Shown: piece by piece, positions 1 through 7,616 of the stretch
How positions within the stretch are numbered: the first letter of the stretch is position 1
Layout of the letters: every line of letters begins with the position of its first letter
NCBI RefSeq assembly: GCF_001580545.1
Contig: NZ_LRBG01000036.1
Span: 1-64,000, forward strand
Direction: 5' to 3'
DNA length: 64,000 nucleotides
From: Paraburkholderia monticola
GTDB taxonomy: Bacteria; Pseudomonadota; Gammaproteobacteria; Burkholderiales; Burkholderiaceae
Notes under the pieces: model-generated
Seen by the model: the letters and a program-made list of their open reading frames with translations, nothing else
Told to the model about the DNA's origin: nothing
Databases searched by the model: none
Made by a program: the position numbers and the translations under genes

Positions 1-306
1 GGCACTGGACAGTGAGAGCCCGTGGCCGGCTTCGTCCTGCACCTTGGCGATCAGGGTCGCCTTGCGCTTGAGGCTGGGCGCGCGCGTGATCCAGTTGCCC
101 TCGGGCAGCATGCCGACGATTTCCGAATGCGCGTGCTGCGAGATCTGCCGCACCAGCGTTTTGCGGTAGGCGTCGGGCATCCAGTCCTGCGGCTCGATCT
201 TGCCGTCGGCGGCCATCACCGCGTCGAAGCGCGCCTGTTCGGGCGAATTCGCGTCCGCATCGAGCGGGGCGACGTTGCCGGGGATATCGAGGGATTGGGT
301 GTACAT
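1..306 (-). CDS. paaA: Phenylacetyl-CoA 1,2-epoxidase subunit A (PaaA), N-terminal part
   Basis: This is the first 102 codons of PaaA, the catalytic diiron subunit of the multicomponent monooxygenase that epoxidises phenylacetyl-CoA in the cytoplasm; the rest lies beyond the window start. Family-specific stretches are easy to see: MYTQSLD at the start, DWMPDAYRKTLVRQISQHAH, EIVGMLPEGNWITRAPSLKR and KVQDEAGHGL, which holds an ExxH diiron-ligand motif. The ATG at 306 is preceded by GGACGG at a sensible distance. The rest of the paa operon would continue to the left. One oddity: residues just after GHGL read SLSSA where I recall YLYSA in relatives. Confidence 0.93.
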   Translation of the reverse strand, partial: MYTQSLDIPGNVAPLDADANSPEQARFDAVMAADGKIEPQDWMPDAYRKTLVRQISQHAHSEIVGMLPEGNWITRAPSLKRKATLIAKVQDEAGHGLSLSSA

Positions 307-339
307 CAGTACCGTCCAAAAAATGTGGCGAGTTGACGC

Positions 340-367
340 AGTATAAATTAACCGACCGGTCGGTCAA
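340..367 (-). promoter_or_regulatory. Sigma-70 promoter of paaA
   Basis: Read on the minus strand there is a TTGACC -35 box (367 to 362), a 16-base spacer and a TATACT -10 box (345 to 340). This is close to consensus. Transcription would start near 332, giving a leader of about 25 bases before the paaA ATG at 306. The operator palindrome covers the -35 box and the spacer, so bound repressor would occlude RNA polymerase. Confidence 0.8.
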
Positions 368-369
368 TT
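346..369. promoter_or_regulatory. TetR-family (PaaR-type) operator palindrome
   Basis: The core ACCGACCGGTCGGT (351-364) is a perfect palindrome. Including AATT at each outer edge, 24 bases are palindromic with one mismatched pair. It sits inside the paaA promoter. In Burkholderia the phenylacetate genes are repressed by the TetR-family regulator PaaR, released by phenylacetyl-CoA; that this palindrome is the PaaR site is inferred from its position and type. Confidence 0.78.
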
Positions 370-608
370 GAATTTAACTGTGATGGGTTGAGCCGAATAG
401 CATCGGGAATACCCTTGGCGTTTTTGTTTTGCGAGCGGCGAGAGGCGAGAGGAGGGGGCGAAACGACGCCGTTGCTGCGAAAGAGCGAACTTGCGCGTGG
501 CACGAAGGACGCGCCGCTCGATGGCGACGCGCAGCTGCATCCGCCGGCATCCGTCACACGGGACGGATGAAACGGCCGGAGCGTTCACGCTTTTTCCGGC
601 CGAACCAT
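370..608. other. Gene-free stretch upstream of the paaA promoter
   Basis: Together with the promoter, operator and terminator described separately, 307-677 holds no convincing gene. Short open frames here on both strands have no family resemblance and no good ribosome binding site. I see nothing further in it. Confidence 0.6.
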
Positions 609-636
609 AAAAAAAGGCAACGCACTGTGCGTTGCC
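609..636 (-). terminator. Rho-independent terminator of the YeeE/YedE gene
   Basis: A 9-base-pair stem GGCAACGCA/TGCGTTGCC (616-636) with a 3-base loop is followed, on the minus strand, by a run of seven T (615 to 609). It lies about 40 bases after the stop of the minus-strand transporter gene. It would insulate that gene from the paaA promoter downstream. Confidence 0.9.
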
Positions 637-677
637 TTCATTGCTTCATCGACCGGAACCGGCCGAATCCGGCCTGC

Positions 678-1904
678 TCAGCAGCCCGTTTGCTTGACGC
701 GCTCGACCGCGAGACCGAACAGCGGACGCAGCTTCGTGCCGACCACGTTGCCGAAAAATGCCGCGACGAGCCAGAGCCAGCCGTGCAGGCTGCCCGACAC
801 GATGCCGCTGAAGTACGCGCCGATATTGCAGCCGTACGCGAGACGCGCGCCGTAGCCGAGAATCAGTCCACCGACGATCGCCGCGATCAGCGAGCGCAGC
901 GGCAGACGCCACACCGGTGCATAGCGGCCGGCGAGCGAAGCCGCGACCATCGCGCCGATCACGATGCCGATGTCCATCACCGACTTCACGTCGTGGCTGA
1001 TTGGCGCGGCGAGGGCGGCCGCGTTCGGGCCGGTGCTCCACACCGGCCAGCTCGCGACGTCGATGCCCAGCGCGGAGAACGCCTTGGCGCCCCACAGCGC
1101 GAACGCCGACGTAATGCCCCACGGATGGCCCGACAGCGCGAGCGTCACGAAGTTGAGGATCGCGAGCACGATGCCGCCAGCGAAGAGCGGCCACGGGCCA
1201 TGCAGCCACGGCGACGCGTTCGGTGCGCGCTCCACGTCGTTCACGAGCCGGCCATGCCGGCGCTTTTCGATCAGCACCGTCAGCGCGGCGATCGCTGCGA
1301 ACACCACCAGGTTCAGCGCGATCCCCGGGCCGACGCCGAGCGTCTTCACGAGCGAGATTGGCGGCAGATGCGGCAGCGAGGACCAGAACGGCATGTGCGC
1401 GGTGCCGACCACCGAGCCGACGATGAACGCGATCAGCGTGACGACCATCCGCGTGCTGCCGCCGCCGACCGTGTACAGCGTGCCGGAGGCGCAGCCGCCG
1501 CCGAGTTGCATGCCGATGCCGAACATGAATGCGCCGACCACGACCGACGTGCCGACGGGCGACACCTCACCGACGACCGGATTGCCGAACAGGGTGCCGG
1601 CGGACAGCGCCGGGAAGAACAGGAGCACGCCGATCGCGAGCATCAGCATCTGCGCGCGCAGGCCGGCGCCCCGGCCGTCGGCGATGAACACGCGCCATGC
1701 GGACGTGAAGCCGAACGCGGCGTGATAGAGCGTGAGACCGAGCAGCGCGCCGAGGACGTACAGCGCGGCCTGCTTCACGCTGACGGTCTGCGCGAGATAG
1801 ATCGCGCCGAGCACGACGAGCGCGAGCGCGACGGTGAGCGGCTTCGGATTGATGTTGACGAAGCGGCGAGGTGTGCCGCCGAACGGCGTGGACAGATCGG
1901 ACAT
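678..1904 (-). CDS. YeeE/YedE family inner-membrane (thio)sulfur transporter
   Basis: A 408-residue, strongly hydrophobic protein with about ten predicted membrane segments. The two halves each carry the family's cysteine motif: GGGCASGTLY in the first half and YGCNIGAY in the second. Family members (YeeE/TsuA) import thiosulfate or related sulfur species, passing them along conserved cysteines. The start MSDLSTPFGG (ATG at 1904) is chosen because the longer upstream frame is polar, arginine-rich and not family-like; no strong ribosome binding site precedes it. The protein ends in a Cys. The gene stands alone, with its own terminator at 609-636, and is divergent from the ABC locus. Its exact substrate cannot be read from sequence. 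Confidence 0.88.
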   Translation of the reverse strand: MSDLSTPFGGTPRRFVNINPKPLTVALALVVLGAIYLAQTVSVKQAALYVLGALLGLTLYHAAFGFTSAWRVFIADGRGAGLRAQMLMLAIGVLLFFPALSAGTLFGNPVVGEVSPVGTSVVVGAFMFGIGMQLGGGCASGTLYTVGGGSTRMVVTLIAFIVGSVVGTAHMPFWSSLPHLPPISLVKTLGVGPGIALNLVVFAAIAALTVLIEKRRHGRLVNDVERAPNASPWLHGPWPLFAGGIVLAILNFVTLALSGHPWGITSAFALWGAKAFSALGIDVASWPVWSTGPNAAALAAPISHDVKSVMDIGIVIGAMVAASLAGRYAPVWRLPLRSLIAAIVGGLILGYGARLAYGCNIGAYFSGIVSGSLHGWLWLVAAFFGNVVGTKLRPLFGLAVERVKQTGC

Positions 1905-2346
1905 GGTGGTCTGGAGCGGACGCACTTGGCGCGCGAGGGCGACACGCCTTTGAAACTGGCGGACGCTGCGCGGGCGGAAGGCCGCGAATAATTGTTTAGG
2001 GACAGCGCGCGAGTATACAGAATTGTCAGGTTGTGGCCGCTGCCAGCCAAGGCTCGTGCTGCGCGACGGCACGCCTCGGGCGCGCCGTGCGTCGAGCCTG
2101 AAACGCCCGCCGCACGGGGCTTTGCTGAATTCGACGCTACTTGGAGCCGGTCGCTTAATAACCAACTCGCCATAGCGATATTTCGAAATTGCATTGAAAT
2201 TGCCATGTCGCAGTGCAACTGCCCATACTTGGCCACCGCCTTGCCAAACGCACCGCCGTGCTATAAAAAACATGCTAGCTAGCTAGAATGTCTACGGCCG
2301 TCCGGGCGACGCAGCGGGCGGTTCCACTGGAGCGAGCGCGGCCGAT
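1905..2346. other. Divergent intergenic region, with GCTA tandem repeat
   Basis: This 442-base region separates the minus-strand transporter from the plus-strand ABC locus and should hold both promoters. It is AT-rich from about 2150. A possible plus-strand promoter is TTGCCA (2241-2246) with TATAAA (2262-2267), although the 15-base spacer is short. Directly after it, 2274-2286 reads GCTAGCTAGCTAG, three tandem GCTA units that are also self-complementary. No gene was found. Confidence 0.45.
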
Positions 2347-3087
2347 ATGAGTCTTCTTGAACTCAAGGGCATTTCCAAGCACTTCGGTGCCATTCACGCG
2401 CTGACCGACGTCACGTTGAGTCTCGAGTCGGGCCAGGTTGTCGGTCTCATGGGAGACAACGGGGCCGGTAAATCGACGCTGGCCAAAGTCATTGCCGGCA
2501 ACTTTCCTCCCTCGCACGGCGAAATGCTGATCGACGGCAAGCCGGTGCATTTCAGCAAACCGGTCGACGCGCGCGCTCGCGGCATCGAAGTGGTCTACCA
2601 GGAGCTCGCGCTTTGCGACAACCTGACAGCGGCGGCCAATGTTTTTCTCGGCCGCGAGCCACGCTTCGGTTTCGGTCCCCTTCGCATTCTCGATCACGCG
2701 ACCATGTACCGGCGCGCAGGCGAGCTCTTCAAGGAACTCAAATCGGAGACGCGCCCGCGCGATCTCGTCCGACAGATGTCCGGCGGTCAGCGCCAGGCGG
2801 TGGCGATCGCCCGTACGCGCTTATCCGAGGCACGTCTCGTGATCATGGATGAGCCGACCGCGGCAATCAGCGTGCGGCAGGTGGTACAGGTGCTCGATCT
2901 GATCAAACGCCTGTCCGAGCATGGCGTCGCCGTCATTCTCATCAGCCATCGCATGCCTGACGTTTTCGACGTCGCCCACCGCGTGGTCGTGATGCGTCGC
3001 GGGCGCAAGGTTGCGGACAAGAAGACCGAAACGTCGTCTCCGGAAGAAGTCACCGGTCTCATCACCGGAGCGATCGCCGCCGCCTGA
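2347..3087 (+). CDS. Sugar-type ABC transporter ATP-binding protein
   Basis: A 246-residue single-domain ATPase that would power the permease encoded next. Walker A is GDNGAGKST (residues 36-44), the Q-loop lies in VVYQELALC, the ABC signature is MSGGQRQ (about 143-149), Walker B is LVIMDEPTA and the switch His is in LISHRM (His200). It resembles single-domain ATPases of carbohydrate importers (FrcA type) rather than the double-domain RbsA/XylG proteins. The ATG at 2347 follows a GGAG. It starts a locus of ATPase, permease and binding protein in the same direction; only 26 bases separate it from the permease. Confidence 0.9.
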   Translation: MSLLELKGISKHFGAIHALTDVTLSLESGQVVGLMGDNGAGKSTLAKVIAGNFPPSHGEMLIDGKPVHFSKPVDARARGIEVVYQELALCDNLTAAANVFLGREPRFGFGPLRILDHATMYRRAGELFKELKSETRPRDLVRQMSGGQRQAVAIARTRLSEARLVIMDEPTAAISVRQVVQVLDLIKRLSEHGVAVILISHRMPDVFDVAHRVVVMRRGRKVADKKTETSSPEEVTGLITGAIAAA

Positions 3088-3113
3088 ACCTGCCGCACCC
3101 GGGAGACCCTACC

Positions 3114-4142
3114 TTGAACAACGATGCGCCGGAAAGGCCCCACTCCATGCCCGTATTGCTCGATGATCCGCAAGCCGCGAAGACCCATACCCGCTGGACG
3201 GCGCTGCTCGCGAGTCAGGTCTTCTGGGTGGTGCTCGCCACCGTCGTAGGCTGCGTCGTGCTATCGATCGTGACCTCGACCTTCGCGACGCAGCAGAATC
3301 TTTTCAACGTCACGCGCAACTTCGCTTTCGTCGCCATCGTCGCGCTTGGCATGATGGCCGTGATCGTCACGGGTGGCATCGATATATCGGTCGGCTCGAC
3401 GATCGGCCTCAGCGGGATCGTGTTGTCCGTCGTCATGAATGCAGGTCATTCGATCTGGGCCGGCATCGGCATGGCGCTTCTGACCGCGGGGCTCGTCGGC
3501 CTCGTCAACGGGTTGCTGATCGCCTATCTCGACATGCAGCCTTTCGTCGTCACGCTCGGCATGCTCAGTGTCGGCCGCAGCCTTGCACTCGTGTTCTCCG
3601 GCAGCCGGACCATTTTCGATTTCGGCCCTGACGGCAGCACGCTGCTCAAGCTCGGCGGCGGCGCAACCCTCGGCATCGCCAATCCGGTCTGGTTCCTGAT
3701 TCTGTTTGCCGTGCTCTTCTGGTTCGCGTTCGGCTGGACGCGCTGGGGCCGCTACGTGTTTGCGGTCGGCGGCAACCGCCACGCAGCCAATCTGACCGGC
3801 GTTCCGGTGCGTCGCGTGATCTGCTCGGTCTATGTGCTGGGCGGCCTGATGGCGGGTGTTGCGGCGATCCTCGAAGTGGGCTGGCTCGGCGCGGTGACGA
3901 CGGGCCTCGGCACCGGCGACGAATTGCGCGTGATCGCCGCGACCGTGATCGGTGGCACCAGTCTCACGGGCGGCATCGGCAGCGCGCTTGGCACCGTCGT
4001 CGGCGCCGCGCTGATCGAAGTGATCCGTAACAGCTTGATCCTGCTCGGCGTCGACTCGTTCTGGCAGGGCACGGTGGTGGGCGGGTTCATCATCATCGCG
4101 GTGCTGTTCAATCGGCTCGGCGGCGATCGGCAAATGAATTGA
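3114..4142 (+). CDS. Sugar-type ABC transporter permease (RbsC/FrcC-like)
   Basis: A 342-residue inner-membrane permease of the branched-chain/ribose type (BPD_transp_2 fold) with about eight to ten hydrophobic segments. Family features include VTGGIDISVGS near residue 90 and GVPVRRVICSVYVLGGLMAG, the coupling loop that contacts the ATPase. A TTG at 3114 is used here because GGGAG lies 8 bases upstream. An ATG 33 bases on, with GGAAAGG before it, is an equally possible start, so the first 11 residues are uncertain. It is co-directional with the ATPase and with the binding protein downstream. Confidence 0.9.
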   Translation: MNNDAPERPHSMPVLLDDPQAAKTHTRWTALLASQVFWVVLATVVGCVVLSIVTSTFATQQNLFNVTRNFAFVAIVALGMMAVIVTGGIDISVGSTIGLSGIVLSVVMNAGHSIWAGIGMALLTAGLVGLVNGLLIAYLDMQPFVVTLGMLSVGRSLALVFSGSRTIFDFGPDGSTLLKLGGGATLGIANPVWFLILFAVLFWFAFGWTRWGRYVFAVGGNRHAANLTGVPVRRVICSVYVLGGLMAGVAAILEVGWLGAVTTGLGTGDELRVIAATVIGGTSLTGGIGSALGTVVGAALIEVIRNSLILLGVDSFWQGTVVGGFIIIAVLFNRLGGDRQMN

Positions 4143-4155
4143 AGTGTCTTCGGTT

Positions 4156-4180
4156 GCTCCGGCCGCGCTACGGCCGGGGC
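4156..4180 (+). other. Intergenic hairpin between permease and binding-protein genes
   Basis: The sequence GCTCCGGCCG-CGCTA-CGGCCGGGGC can form a 10-base-pair stem (one G-T pair) with a 5-base loop. No T-run follows, so it is not a classic terminator. Such hairpins between importer genes often stabilise upstream RNA or set the higher expression of the binding protein; that role is inferred. Confidence 0.5.
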
Positions 4181-4347
4181 TTACGAGGCGGGTGTGGCCG
4201 GAGGAGGCGCGGAACTGCCGGACACAGGTGTTTGACGGGATCGTGAGGTTCCGCGGGAGCCCGGTCGAGGGCTTTCCTTGCGACTAACAGGAGAGATGCG
4301 CGAGCAGACATGGGCGCCGCGCAAGCGGCGCCGTACAGGAGGAAACA

Positions 4348-5340
4348 ATGAAGAAGACCTTGATGTATCTTGCTGCGATCGGAGGGCTCGCCTTGCTGGG
4401 CTCGTCAGCCTTCGCAGCCGACAAGACCTTGGCACTGGTGGTGAAAGGTCTCGACAACCCCTACTTCGACCTCATGCACCAGGGATGCGAGCGGGCCAAC
4501 AAGGAACTGAACAAGCAAGGCTACAACTGCTACTACACGGGCCCCGCGACGGCCGCCGACGAAAGCGCCGAAGTGCAGATCATCGACGACCTGCTGACCA
4601 AGGGCGTGGCGGCCATCGCGATCTCGCCCTCGAACGCGCCAGCCGTGGCTGAGGTGATCCGCCGGCGCAACACGAAAATTCCAATCCTCACGGCCGACGC
4701 CGACCTGCTGCCAAAGGACGCGTCACTGCGTAAGACGTACGTCGGCACCGACAACTATGACCTGGGCGCGAAGCTCGGCGAGCAGCTGAAGTTGCTGATG
4801 CCGAAGGGCGGCAATATCTGCCTCGTGATGGGCAATCCGGCGGCCGAGAACATCAACCAGCGCGCTCAGGGCACGCGCGATGTCCTCTCCGGCAAGAAGG
4901 GCGTGACGAAGCTCAACGGCGAGAACGGCTGGCACGAGATCAGCGCCTGCCCGCTCTACGTGAATGACGACGCCGCCAAGGCGAACCAGATGATGCAGGA
5001 TACGTTGACGGCCAACGCCACCGGTCTGGACGCCTTCGTGCTGGAAGGCGGCTGGCCGCTGTTCGCGCCGCAGGCGTATTCGCAGGTGGTCGCGCCGATC
5101 ATGGAGAAGATCCAAAGCGGCAAGTTCGTCATCGTCTCGGCCGATACGCTCGGGCCTGAGCTTCAGGCGCTGAAGGACCACAAGGTCAATGTGCTCGTCG
5201 GACAGCGACCGGAAGAGATGGGCTACCAGGCGGCGATGATCATGCGCGATGTGGCAGAAGGCAAGACCGTCAAGCCGGTCATCCACACCGGGCTCGATAC
5301 GTGTACGTGGAAGAATGCGGATACTTGTTTGAAGCATTGA
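4348..5340 (+). CDS. Periplasmic sugar-type substrate-binding protein
   Basis: A 330-residue exported protein with a clear signal peptide (MKKTLMYLAAIGGLALL..., cleaved after about AFA, residue 23). The mature part is a periplasmic binding protein type I of the ribose/allose family: KGLDNPYFDLMHQG, DLLTKGVAAIAISPSN, YVGTDNYDLGAKLGEQL and VLVGQRPEEMGYQAA. The ATG has an excellent AGGAGGAAAC leader. It delivers ligand to the permease/ATPase pair just upstream. It has two cysteine-containing segments (YNCYY and SACPLY) and a Cys-rich C-terminus (DTCTWKNADTCLKH), unusual enough to suggest disulfides. The ligand is unknown. Confidence 0.92.
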   Translation: MKKTLMYLAAIGGLALLGSSAFAADKTLALVVKGLDNPYFDLMHQGCERANKELNKQGYNCYYTGPATAADESAEVQIIDDLLTKGVAAIAISPSNAPAVAEVIRRRNTKIPILTADADLLPKDASLRKTYVGTDNYDLGAKLGEQLKLLMPKGGNICLVMGNPAAENINQRAQGTRDVLSGKKGVTKLNGENGWHEISACPLYVNDDAAKANQMMQDTLTANATGLDAFVLEGGWPLFAPQAYSQVVAPIMEKIQSGKFVIVSADTLGPELQALKDHKVNVLVGQRPEEMGYQAAMIMRDVAEGKTVKPVIHTGLDTCTWKNADTCLKH

Positions 5341-5779
5341 AGATTGGCCGTGACAGCTGCGCGGACGCCGCCGCCGCGCTTATACCCGCCGCCCTCGGCA
5401 AAGGAGGGCGGTGAGCGAGCCGCCCTCGTGAAAGAGGCCTCCGCGGCCGTCCTTTCGTTGCCTGCGCGCGACCTCCCGCGCGCCGCGTGCCGGGGATATC
5501 GATTGATCTCCGTGTAAACGCTGAGTGGCGCCAAATCCAAAAAGAATGTCGCCAAAACGGTAAACCGCCTGGTCCGATTCCCGTATCTTTCGCTCGTACC
5601 GACCCATCGTCAGACGTCCCGATGCGTACTTGACGCGGGTAATAGGGCCGTCAGGCCCGCACTTCTCCCTATCAGGCGCGAGACGGTTTCTGGTTGCCGA
5701 CGGCACTGGTCGACCACGCATCCAGTCCATGCTCCGCGCTCTCATTTTTCCCGCTTAACCCTCGTTTGAAGGCAATGCC
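5341..5779. other. Intergenic region before the BKACE gene, with hairpin
   Basis: A 439-base gene-free stretch. Shortly after the binding-protein stop, CCGCCCTC (5389-5396) pairs with GAGGGCGG (5404-5411) across a 7-base loop, a stable stem without a T-run. A copy of GCCGCCCTC at about 5419 could compete with it. CGGTAAACCG at 5558-5567 is a small inverted repeat that might be an operator half. The BKACE gene may have its own promoter here. Confidence 0.4.
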
Positions 5780-6838
5780 ATGAACTTTCTCGACGGCTCC
5801 CTCTACACCGAAAATCAGCAACCCCTGATCATCACGGCCGCGCCCTACGCGCCGTCGTGGGTGCCCTCCGACTTTCCCGAGGACATCCCGGTGACGATGG
5901 AGCAACAGATCCAGAAGGCGGTGGACTGCTACAACGCCGGCGCTACCGTGCTGCATCTGCATGTGCGCGAACTCGACGGCAAGGGCAGCAAGCGTCTGTC
6001 GAAATTCAACGAGCTGATCGCTGGCGTGCGCAACGCCGTGCCGGAAATGATCATTCAGGTGGGCGGCTCGATCAGCTTCGCACCCGAGTCCGAAGGTGCC
6101 GCGGCCAAATGGCTCAGCGACGACACCCGCCACATGTTGGCCGAACTGGACCCCAAGCCGGACCAGGTCACGGTGACGATCAATACCTCGCAGATGAACG
6201 TCGTCGAGCACTGGGAAGACGCGGACGTCAAAGGCACCTCGATGGAGGACCCCGAGGTCTACAACGCCTATAAGGAAATGACGGTGCCGGCGCAGCCCGG
6301 CTGGGCCGAGGAGCATATTCGTCGCCTGAACGCGGCCGGTATCCAGAGCGCGTTCCAGTGCTACAACATCAACAGCTTCGAGTCGGTGGAGCGCCTGATC
6401 CGGCGCGGTGTCTACAAAGGCCCGCTCGTCATGAACTGGGTGGCCATCGGCGGCGGCATGGATGCACCGAACATCTATAACCTCGCCAACTTCGTGCGCG
6501 CTACGCCGGACGGCGCGGTCCTGACGGTCGAAAGCTCGATGCGCAATGTCCTGCCCATCAACATGATGGGCATTGCGATGGGCCTGCACGTACGCTGCGG
6601 CATCGAGGACAACCTCTGGAACCAGTCGCGCACGCAACGGATGAGCACGGTCGAGCAGATCGAGCAATTGGTGCGCATTTCGCGCGAGTTCGGCCGCAAG
6701 GTGGCGACCGCTCAGGAAGCGCGCGAAATCAGCAAGATCGGCGTGTTCTACGACACGGTGGAGGAGACCCTGCTGGCGAACGGTTTCGCGCCCAATCGCA
6801 ATGGCGGCACGCAGGGTTTTCTGCGCAAGGCTGTCTGA
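5780..6838 (+). CDS. BKACE-family 3-keto acid cleavage enzyme (DUF849)
   Basis: A 352-residue TIM-barrel enzyme of the beta-keto acid cleavage family. Characterised members use zinc to condense a 3-keto acid with acetyl-CoA, releasing acetoacetate and a new acyl-CoA; known substrates include 3-keto-5-aminohexanoate and dehydrocarnitine. Metal ligands are visible in VLHLHVRE (His59, His61) and RCGIEDNLW (Glu276). Other family stretches are QVGGSISF, MNWVAIGGG and ESSMRNVLPINMMG. ATG follows a weak GGCAAT leader. Its position after an importer and before an acyl-CoA ligase suggests one catabolic route, but the substrate is unknown. Confidence 0.9.
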   Translation: MNFLDGSLYTENQQPLIITAAPYAPSWVPSDFPEDIPVTMEQQIQKAVDCYNAGATVLHLHVRELDGKGSKRLSKFNELIAGVRNAVPEMIIQVGGSISFAPESEGAAAKWLSDDTRHMLAELDPKPDQVTVTINTSQMNVVEHWEDADVKGTSMEDPEVYNAYKEMTVPAQPGWAEEHIRRLNAAGIQSAFQCYNINSFESVERLIRRGVYKGPLVMNWVAIGGGMDAPNIYNLANFVRATPDGAVLTVESSMRNVLPINMMGIAMGLHVRCGIEDNLWNQSRTQRMSTVEQIEQLVRISREFGRKVATAQEAREISKIGVFYDTVEETLLANGFAPNRNGGTQGFLRKAV

Positions 6839-6842
6839 GCCC

Positions 6843-7541
6843 GTGCGACACGCTACAACCGAACGGAGCGCTGCGGTCAATCGGGACGCGTCAGTCGTGG
6901 TCGATGTTCACTTCGACTTCATCTGTCCGTGGTGCCTGATTGGCAAGCGCAATCTCGATGTCGCCATCAGCCGGCTCGCCAGTTTGCGTCGGGACGTGAG
7001 CATCAAGGTGCGGTGGCATTCGCATCAGTTGCTGCCCGACATGCCGGTCGCCGGGATGCCGTATCAAGCCTTCTATCTGGCGCGTCTGGGAAGCGAAGCG
7101 ATCGTTACCGCAAGGCGCGCGCAGGTCCAGCAGGCCGCTCGCGAGGCCGGTGTCGAACTGAGGTTCGAGCGGATCGAAGTGATGCCCAACACCCGGATGG
7201 CGCACAAGCTCGTCGCGTGGGCCACCACCACAGGGGCGGCAGTCAACCCCGCGGCGCTGATCGAGCGCCTGTTCACGGGCTATTTCATCGACGGCGAAGA
7301 CATCGGCAATCCGCACACGCTCGAGCGCATCGGTCTCGCGTGCGGTCTCGATGCCGCAGGCCTGGCCGACCATATCGCGAGGTCGCAGCGCGAAGCCGGC
7401 CTGCCGTTACCGCGGCCGCCGCAAGCCGACGATGTGATGGGCGTGCCGCACTTCGTCGTCAATTCCGCACTGTCGCTGTCGGGGTTGTACGCGCCGGGCG
7501 CGATCGTGGATGCCATGCTGCGCTCGCTCGAGAACCACTAA
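6843..7541 (+). CDS. DsbA-family (FrnE-like) thioredoxin-fold oxidoreductase
   Basis: A 232-residue protein with the FICPWCLIGKRNL motif near its start (CPWC at about residues 28-31), typical of FrnE-like DsbA proteins. These are cytoplasmic, related to 2-hydroxychromene-2-carboxylate isomerase, and catalyse thiol-disulfide or isomerisation reactions. The cis-Pro region is GVPHFVVN. No signal peptide is visible. I use the GTG at 6843, four bases after the BKACE stop; a GTG at 6897 and an overlapping ATG at 6801 are alternatives. The tight spacing implies cotranscription with the BKACE gene. Confidence 0.82.
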   Translation: MRHATTERSAAVNRDASVVVDVHFDFICPWCLIGKRNLDVAISRLASLRRDVSIKVRWHSHQLLPDMPVAGMPYQAFYLARLGSEAIVTARRAQVQQAAREAGVELRFERIEVMPNTRMAHKLVAWATTTGAAVNPAALIERLFTGYFIDGEDIGNPHTLERIGLACGLDAAGLADHIARSQREAGLPLPRPPQADDVMGVPHFVVNSALSLSGLYAPGAIVDAMLRSLENH

Positions 7542-7616
7542 CGCGAATCGTGTCACGCGAGATACCGGCAAAGCAGACGGACGAGCTCGCGAATTGAAGA
7601 GATCAGGAAGGTACTC

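Noticed and set aside
429..1991. 520-codon plus-strand frame opposite the YeeE/YedE gene
   Set aside because: It is an Arg/Glu/His-rich shadow of the minus-strand membrane protein, which has clear family motifs.
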